A DNA stretch of 64,000 nucleotides from UBA2336 sp036787955 (GTDB lineage: Bacteria > Bacteroidota > Bacteroidia > Cytophagales > Cyclobacteriaceae): positions 62,001 through 126,000 of the forward strand of contig DAIQOI010000004.1 in assembly GCA_036787955.1 (NCBI GenBank), written 5' to 3'. A model generated the notes under the pieces. The model made no database searches. It was not told the origin of the DNA and was given only the letters and a program-made list of their open reading frames with translations. The translations under genes and the position numbers were made by a program. Of the stretch, positions 7,961 through 13,424 are shown in pieces (the first letter of the stretch is position 1; every line of letters starts with the position of its first letter).

Positions 7961-9772
7961 ATGAACCATGAACATCACGCACAGTGTGCCTGCGCAAGCT
8001 GCAGCTCTTCGGCTGTAACACAAAAAGAAAAAGAATACCACCTGTCCATTTCAGAAAACAGCCGCAGGGATTTTTTACAAAAAGCCGGCAAACTCGGTCT
8101 TGTACTGGGTGTAGGCGGTGGACTGATAACCCCTGCAGCCGCTTCGGCTCTCTACACCGAAGATGCTTCACAACGTAGCCGCGAAATGGCCGGCAACAAA
8201 GCCGTACAACAGGGCAAGGCAACCCATGTCACCCTGTTACATACAGCCGACCTGCACGGGCAGTTGCTTACACACGATGAATTTTTTATTGAAAACAACC
8301 AGGTTGTTTACAAAAAGCGAGGAGGCTTTGCCGTGCTGAAATCCATGATTAAAAGTTTGCGTGCCGAAAACCCGCAGCATACCATGCTGATTGACGGTGG
8401 TGACTGCTTCCAGGGAAGTGGTGTAGCTGCCTTGAGCAAAGGCAAGGCCATTGTGCCGCTGATGAACAACATCGGCTACGACCTCATGCTGCCCGGTAAC
8501 TGGGAGGTGGTGTACGGCAAGGAAATGATGATGAAAGACATGTTTGCTTACAATTGCCCCAAAGTGTGCGCCAACATGTTTCACCAGACCAACGATGCCT
8601 TCAACGGTGATTTGATTTTTCCGCCTTATTATGTAAAACGTTTTGGCGATGTGAAAATCGGATTCATTGGCTATAACGATCCGCTCACACCAAAACGGCA
8701 ATCACCTGCCTACAGCGAAGGCATTCTGTTTACCCAGCCCGAGAAAAATGTAGCCAAATACATCAGGTTGTTGCGCGAATACGAAGGCTGCCATATCATC
8801 ATCCTGCTTACCCACATGGGCCTTGCACAGCAAATTGGCCTGGCCAATAAGCCTTTTGTAAAAGGTGCGGATTACATCCTGGGTGCCGATACCCACGAGC
8901 GGGTACGCGAGCCCATCGCTGGTGTACATGCCAAAGTTACCGAGCCAGGTGCCTTTGGCTCATTCATCGCCAAACTGGACCTGGTGGTAGAAGATGGCGA
9001 AATAAAAGACCAGTCGTATGCACTGCTGGATGTGGACCCGGAAAAATATCCGGAGGATGAGGAGATGAAAGCACTGGTAGAAAAAACACGCGCACCCTAC
9101 CGCAAAGAGCTGGATCGGGTAATTGGCAAAACCAGAACACCCCTGGTGCGCTACTATGTAATAGAAACACCGATGGACAACCTTATCACCGATGCCATCA
9201 TGTGGAAGTTCAAACCCGACATCGCACTGAGCAACGGTTTTCGCTTCTGCCCACCCCTGGTTCCCGATCCAAAAACCGGTATGGCCGACATCACCATGGA
9301 TTTTCTATGGAGCATGCTGCCGGTTGACAGCGAAGCCAAACGCGGTGTGGTAACCGGCAGGCAATTGTGGGACTGGATGGAAAAAGAACTGGAAAATGCC
9401 TTTGCCAAAGACCCGGCCAAACGCTTTGGCGGTTGGGTAGTACGCTTCAAAGGCATGGAAGTAAACTTTACCATTGACAGCGAGGCCGGAAAAAGGGTGA
9501 ATTTCATCAAAGTAAAAGGCAAGCCCATTGAACCCGATAAGTTATATACCTTCGTGGCCTGCGAGCGTGAAGGCGACCCCGACACCACCATCTGCCGCAT
9601 CGAAGGCGTAGCACAACCTGAGCGCCTGGGCATAACCATGCACAGTGTCATGGAAGAATACCTGGCAAAACATTCGCCCGTTGCCCCACGACTCGAAGGC
9701 CGCGCAACGGCCACCGATGCACCCCACACCCTGCTTACCCAACTGATGGGTTACGGCTATGAATTCAGATAA
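7961..9772 (+). CDS. soxB: SoxB-like 5'-nucleotidase-family hydrolase with twin-arginine signal
   Basis: A 603-residue metallophosphoesterase of the 5'-nucleotidase/SoxB family. Metal-site motifs are visible: HTADLHGQL (D97, H99), IDGGDCFQGS, GNWEVVYG (Trp in place of the His of the usual GNHE, as in SoxB), LTHMG and GADTHER. A C-terminal nucleotidase domain follows. SoxB hydrolyses a cysteine-S-thiosulfonate on SoxY and releases sulfate. A twin-arginine signal (SRRDFLQKAG, R35-R36) sits behind an unusual 33-residue head with HEHH and CACASC. No SoxYZ, SoxXA or SoxCD gene is in the window, so the natural substrate is open: a DsrE- or rhodanese-bound thiosulfonate is one possibility, a nucleotidase another. 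Confidence 0.78.
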   Translation: MNHEHHAQCACASCSSSAVTQKEKEYHLSISENSRRDFLQKAGKLGLVLGVGGGLITPAAASALYTEDASQRSREMAGNKAVQQGKATHVTLLHTADLHGQLLTHDEFFIENNQVVYKKRGGFAVLKSMIKSLRAENPQHTMLIDGGDCFQGSGVAALSKGKAIVPLMNNIGYDLMLPGNWEVVYGKEMMMKDMFAYNCPKVCANMFHQTNDAFNGDLIFPPYYVKRFGDVKIGFIGYNDPLTPKRQSPAYSEGILFTQPEKNVAKYIRLLREYEGCHIIILLTHMGLAQQIGLANKPFVKGADYILGADTHERVREPIAGVHAKVTEPGAFGSFIAKLDLVVEDGEIKDQSYALLDVDPEKYPEDEEMKALVEKTRAPYRKELDRVIGKTRTPLVRYYVIETPMDNLITDAIMWKFKPDIALSNGFRFCPPLVPDPKTGMADITMDFLWSMLPVDSEAKRGVVTGRQLWDWMEKELENAFAKDPAKRFGGWVVRFKGMEVNFTIDSEAGKRVNFIKVKGKPIEPDKLYTFVACEREGDPDTTICRIEGVAQPERLGITMHSVMEEYLAKHSPVAPRLEGRATATDAPHTLLTQLMGYGYEFR

Positions 9773-9783
9773 ATGAAAAAGTA

Positions 9784-10395
9784 ATGCTACTGCAGGTATT
9801 TGTTATTGGTGCCGTAATGAGTTTTGTGGGATCCATTCCACCCGGTACGCTTAATGTGCTCGTACTGCAAATGGGCCTGCAGAAAAAGGTAAAACAGGCC
9901 CTGCGCTTTGCACTGGCTGTGGCTATTGTGGAGTATCCGTATGCATGGATTGCCGTTGAGTTTGAGCATTGGATCATGTCATCACCCCAGCTTACAAAAA
10001 ACTTCCAGCTCATCGGAGCCTTTGTCATGACAACCATCGGTGTGTTCAACATCTGGACAACCCGTAAACCAACAACCTTCTCCTTGAAATTTCAGGAAAG
10101 CGGATTTGTCAAAGGCTTGATTCTGAGCCTACTCAATCCGCAGGCCATCCCCTTCTGGATAGCCGTAACGGCTTATCTGAAAATGCAGGGATGGATTGTC
10201 CTGAGTACAAACCTGCAGGTACACAGTTATGTTTTAGGAACATCGGTGGGCACAATGGTGTTACTTAGCCTGCTGGCTACCATGGCCGGCCGGATGTCGG
10301 ACCTGATGAACAGAAACCGTCTTTATCAGTTCCTGCCAGGACTGGTGCTGGTGGTTCTTGGTACAATTGGCTTCATAAGATATGTCATGGAATAA
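9784..10395 (+). CDS. LysE/RhtB-type exporter
   Basis: A 203-residue membrane protein of the LysE superfamily. The N-terminal helix with SIPPGTLNVLVLQ resembles the PGP motif that opens these transporters, and LNPQAIPFWIA matches the conserved LNP-x-A-x-x-F motif of the second half. About six hydrophobic segments are expected in the inner membrane. It follows the SoxB-like gene by 11 bp and is read as part of the same operon. Members export amino acids and similar small molecules; a sulfur-related substrate (for example a thiol amino acid or sulfinate) is only suggested by context. Confidence 0.78.
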   Translation: MLLQVFVIGAVMSFVGSIPPGTLNVLVLQMGLQKKVKQALRFALAVAIVEYPYAWIAVEFEHWIMSSPQLTKNFQLIGAFVMTTIGVFNIWTTRKPTTFSLKFQESGFVKGLILSLLNPQAIPFWIAVTAYLKMQGWIVLSTNLQVHSYVLGTSVGTMVLLSLLATMAGRMSDLMNRNRLYQFLPGLVLVVLGTIGFIRYVME

Positions 10396-10407
10396 AAAAT
10401 ACCTGCT

Positions 10408-10824
10408 ATGATAGTACGTGGCTCAAGATTATACAGCATACTTTATCTGAAATGCCCGCGTTGCCACGAAGGCAATCTGTTTACATCCAAAGCCTATAGC
10501 AAAAAATTCATGAAAATGCCCGATCGCTGTCCGCTATGTAATTTGAATTACGAGCCCGAACCGGCTTTCTTTACAGGCGCCATGTATGTGAGCTACGCTC
10601 TGCAAGTTGCACTTTTCGCCATCATTTATGTGGCCCTCCGTATATTGTTCAATCCGGCCATGGAGGTGTACCTCATATTCATGATCGGCATACCCCTGTT
10701 GCTGGCACCCGTAACCCTACGCCTCTCCAGGGCCATCTACATTAACTTTTTTAATCACTACCAGCCCGATTGGAAACAGAGAGCAAGCTCTGAGCATGGA
10801 ACAGTCGTTGCGCAGAAAAATTGA
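10408..10824 (+). CDS. DUF983 membrane protein with zinc-ribbon-like Cys pairs
   Basis: A 138-residue DUF983 protein. The N-terminal half has two CxxC pairs, CPRCHEGNLF and CPLCNLNYEPEP, that look like a zinc ribbon, followed by FFTGAMYVSYA and two membrane helices. The biochemical role of DUF983 is not established; homologues are common in Bacteroidota and Alphaproteobacteria. It lies 12 bp after the LysE-type gene and overlaps the next gene by 29 nt, so it appears to be co-transcribed with the sulfur genes. Confidence 0.8.
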   Translation: MIVRGSRLYSILYLKCPRCHEGNLFTSKAYSKKFMKMPDRCPLCNLNYEPEPAFFTGAMYVSYALQVALFAIIYVALRILFNPAMEVYLIFMIGIPLLLAPVTLRLSRAIYINFFNHYQPDWKQRASSEHGTVVAQKN

Positions 10825-11353
10825 ACTGCGGGTTGAGGAAAAACAAAAAACCGGCCGCGCACGTAAACAGATAGCCTGGTTATTGATGGTTGTTCATGCC
10901 ATCACGGTGTTCGGTTTGATCCGCATGGCTCGTCCTTATATAAACGAAGTGCAACATAACCTGGCCGGATATCTTGCTGCCGGATCACTTATCGCGTTGG
11001 CATTATCACTGATGATACTGCTTAGGCGCGTAAAAGCCGATGACATGGAAATGGCTGGTGTTACCGCCTGGTTGCCGGTGGTTATTGCTCTGTTAACCAT
11101 CGTGCTTGTAACGGGCGACACCTACCATGCCTATCACCACCTCACCGTACCTGCTACACAACGTCCGGGTTTTGCGTTGGCCTTCTTGCTTTTTTTCCTG
11201 CTAACCCTGGTCGGCTTGTTTGTCTATCTGTTCATGATACAGCAACAACTAAAGAATTTTTTTATTCACTCGCGCAACCAATTTGCCGTACAGTATGCAC
11301 TGACTTTCACAATATACCTCGCCCTGGTGTGGCTAATTAATCTGATGCAGTAA
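10796..11353 (+). CDS. Small hypothetical inner-membrane protein
   Basis: A 185-residue protein with no family that I recognise. A basic N-terminal 25 residues (LRRKIELRVEEKQKTGRARK) is followed by about five hydrophobic segments, including long ones near residues 27-45, 60-78, 92-110 and 125-148. The start at 10796 overlaps the DUF983 gene by 29 nt; the next in-frame ATG would remove part of the first membrane segment, so the overlapping start is kept. It is the last gene of the dsrE-soxB unit. Confidence 0.65.
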   Translation: MEQSLRRKIELRVEEKQKTGRARKQIAWLLMVVHAITVFGLIRMARPYINEVQHNLAGYLAAGSLIALALSLMILLRRVKADDMEMAGVTAWLPVVIALLTIVLVTGDTYHAYHHLTVPATQRPGFALAFLLFFLLTLVGLFVYLFMIQQQLKNFFIHSRNQFAVQYALTFTIYLALVWLINLMQ

Positions 11354-11394
11354 AAAAGTTTAAGTTAGCTTAACACGCCCTTCCCGGCTACTAT

Positions 11395-11439
11395 GTGACC
11401 CCCGTCACTGACGCATATCAGGGCTTTTTCAGACTTTTG
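11395..11439 (+). promoter_or_regulatory. CRP/FNR-like operator 5 and -7 box (cstB-like promoter)
   Basis: GTGAC-CCCC-GTCAC (11395-11408) is a perfect palindrome and the best example of the shared operator. GACTTTTG (11432-11439), one base off TAnnTTTG, starts exactly 37 bp downstream, matching operators 1-3. A second, weaker palindrome CTGA-N6-TCAG (11408-11421) follows directly, recalling the second palindrome at 3392-3407. No -33 TTG is present. Confidence 0.72.
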
Positions 11440-11483
11440 TGTCAACTTAAAGCCATTGATTGTACAACAAAACCCTTACGCCT

Positions 11484-12884
11484 ATGTATTTCCAGCACGT
11501 GTATGACAAAACCCTTGCCCAGGCCAGCTACTTTATTGGTTGCCAGGCCACAGGTGAAGCCATTGTAATTGACCCCAAGCGCGATGTGGACACCTACCTT
11601 GAAATAGCGCAGCAAAACAAGATGCGCATCACCCACATTGCCGAAACCCATATTCATGCCGACTTTCTGACTGGCTCGCGCGAACTGGCCGCCCTAACCG
11701 GTGCGAAGCTATACCTCTCTGACGAAGGTGGCCCTGATTGGCAATACGAATTCCCCCATGTGGGGCTGAAAGATGGTTCCACTTTTATGGTCGGCAACCT
11801 GAAGTTTGAGGTGATGCACACCCCCGGCCATACACCGGAAAGCATCAGCTTCCTGCTGACCGACACCCCGGCCAGCGATAAGCCCGTGATGATTTTTACC
11901 GGTGACTTTGTATTTGTGGGCGATATTGGCCGCCCCGACCTGCTGGAAGAAGCAGCCGGTATTGCCGGAACGAAAGAAACGGGTGCGCGCCAGATGTATC
12001 AGTCGTTAAAAAAATTCTATGCCCTGCCCGATTACGTTCAGGTTTGGCCCGGCCATGGTGCAGGTTCGGCCTGCGGCAAAGCGCTGGGTGCCGTGCCCAG
12101 CTCAACGGTGGGTTATGAAAAAATTTCCAACTGGGCATTCCGCTACAAGGATGAAGAGAGTTTTGTGAAATTCCTGCTCGAAGATCAGCCCGAACCTCCG
12201 CGCTACTTCGCCATGATGAAGAAACTCAACAAAGTGGATCGGCCGCTGCTCACCGAAGTACCCAAGCTGAAGAAACTTTCAGCCGAAGAATTCAAGGCTG
12301 CACTCGACAAGGGCCTGAAAGTGGTGGATACACGCACCAAGCAGGAGTTTGCGGCCGGATTCATACCCGGCACTATCAACATCCAGAACAACAACTCATT
12401 CAACACCTGGATGGGCTGGTTCATGAGCTACGATCAACCCTTCGTCCTCATCGCACCCGAAAGCAAACACGATGACCTGGTACGTAAACTGATGCGCATT
12501 GGTCTGGACAACATCTATGGCTATGTGCCCGATGTAACCGTGTGGACCGAAATGGGCAAGCAACTGGAAAAAGTAAACACCATCACCACCGAAGAGCTGA
12601 AGAAAGTGCTGCAGACCAACCACACCCAGATTGTGGATTTGCGCGGGGCAACAGAATACAAGGCAGGACACATCAAAGGTGCTGATCATGTGTTTGTAGG
12701 AACGTTGGAGAAAAACCTGAACAAAATCAAGAAAGATGAGCCGGTTATTATCCACTGCCAGGCAGGCGACCGATCGTCCATCGGGTATTCCATTCTCGCT
12801 AAACACGGCTACCGCAACGTGAAGAACTATGCGGGCGGCATCAGCGAATGGATAACCACGGGCAATGAAGTAGTAAAAGGTTAA
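11484..12884 (+). CDS. CstB-like persulfide dioxygenase-rhodanese fusion protein
   Basis: A 466-residue cytoplasmic protein with three domains: an ETHE1-like metallo-beta-lactamase persulfide dioxygenase (about 1-250; metal motif THIHAD with H56, H58, D60; further ligands in HTPGHTPES, GDFVF and WPGHGAG); a degenerate rhodanese domain (about 265-360) with no Cys in its active loop; and an active rhodanese domain (about 365-466) with C425 in CQAGDRSS. This is the layout of Staphylococcus CstB, which turns persulfides into sulfite and thiosulfate. ATG 11484 is preferred to the TTG at 11460 because it opens the conserved MYFQHVYD sequence. The gene has its own operator. Together with tauE and sqr it mirrors the content of the staphylococcal cst locus. 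Confidence 0.88.
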   Translation: MYFQHVYDKTLAQASYFIGCQATGEAIVIDPKRDVDTYLEIAQQNKMRITHIAETHIHADFLTGSRELAALTGAKLYLSDEGGPDWQYEFPHVGLKDGSTFMVGNLKFEVMHTPGHTPESISFLLTDTPASDKPVMIFTGDFVFVGDIGRPDLLEEAAGIAGTKETGARQMYQSLKKFYALPDYVQVWPGHGAGSACGKALGAVPSSTVGYEKISNWAFRYKDEESFVKFLLEDQPEPPRYFAMMKKLNKVDRPLLTEVPKLKKLSAEEFKAALDKGLKVVDTRTKQEFAAGFIPGTINIQNNNSFNTWMGWFMSYDQPFVLIAPESKHDDLVRKLMRIGLDNIYGYVPDVTVWTEMGKQLEKVNTITTEELKKVLQTNHTQIVDLRGATEYKAGHIKGADHVFVGTLEKNLNKIKKDEPVIIHCQAGDRSSIGYSILAKHGYRNVKNYAGGISEWITTGNEVVKG

Positions 12885-12909
12885 TTTAAAATTTAAAACT
12901 GTAATCAAA

Positions 12910-13236
12910 ATGTTTGGATTATTTTCAGTAGGTTCGAAGTTGTACGAGAACCTCAGTGGCACGGAGTTCAAGGAAAAATTCCTGGCCAGTAACAATGCAA
13001 TGCTGGTAGATGTGCGCACACCTGGCGAGTACCGTGCCGGCACCATCAAGGGCGCTAAGAACATTGACTTTATGTCGCCTGGCTTTAAACAGGAGTTTCT
13101 GAAGCTTCCCAAAGACAAGGAATACTTTTTGTTCTGCCGCAGCGGCAACCGCAGCGGCCAAGCCTGTGCCATGCTGGCCAAGGAAGGATACAAGGTATAT
13201 AACCTGGCTTACGGTATTGACGATTGGCCGGAATAG
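12910..13236 (+). CDS. Single-domain cytoplasmic rhodanese
   Basis: A 108-residue rhodanese with no signal peptide. The LVDVRTPGEYRAGTIKGA motif and the active loop CRSGNRSG with the catalytic Cys are intact. It starts 25 bp after the CstB-like gene and shares its promoter. It probably shuttles sulfane sulfur between low-molecular-weight thiols and the dioxygenase. A strong terminator 24 bp after its stop closes the sulfur island. Confidence 0.9.
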   Translation: MFGLFSVGSKLYENLSGTEFKEKFLASNNAMLVDVRTPGEYRAGTIKGAKNIDFMSPGFKQEFLKLPKDKEYFLFCRSGNRSGQACAMLAKEGYKVYNLAYGIDDWPE

Positions 13237-13259
13237 CTGGTAGTACGTACGTTCATAAC

Positions 13260-13289
13260 AAGGCGGGGCATCCCCGCCTTTTTTATTTT
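13260..13289 (+). terminator. Rho-independent terminator closing the sulfur island
   Basis: A 9-bp stem, AAGGCGGGG with CCCCGCCTT, with loop CAT, is followed by TTTTATTTT. It separates the rhodanese gene from the DNA polymerase gene. Confidence 0.9.
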
Positions 13290-13375
13290 CCACAACTACA
13301 TCAAACAAGGCTGCTCAACAAAATCCATCCAAGTTGAAAGTCTGCCACCTTCTGTCAACATCGGTTTTCCGTTGC

Positions 13376-13405
13376 TTGTCCGGCTGCTCTCTTGTCCTAC
13401 CTTCG
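13376..13405 (+). promoter_or_regulatory. Candidate promoter of the DnaE2-like gene
   Basis: TTG at 13376-13378 and TACCTTCG at 13398-13405 are spaced 19 bp apart, close to the Bacteroidota TTG-N19-TAnnTTTG pattern with one base off the consensus -7 box. ATG 13425 is 20 bp downstream. I see no LexA-type palindrome in the 130 bp before the gene. Confidence 0.45.
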
Positions 13406-13424
13406 CTTTCCACAGCGATGAACA

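Noticed and set aside
11460..11483. TTG start eight codons before the CstB-like ATG
   Set aside because: TTG is a poor start here, and the extra residues do not resemble the family N-terminus.
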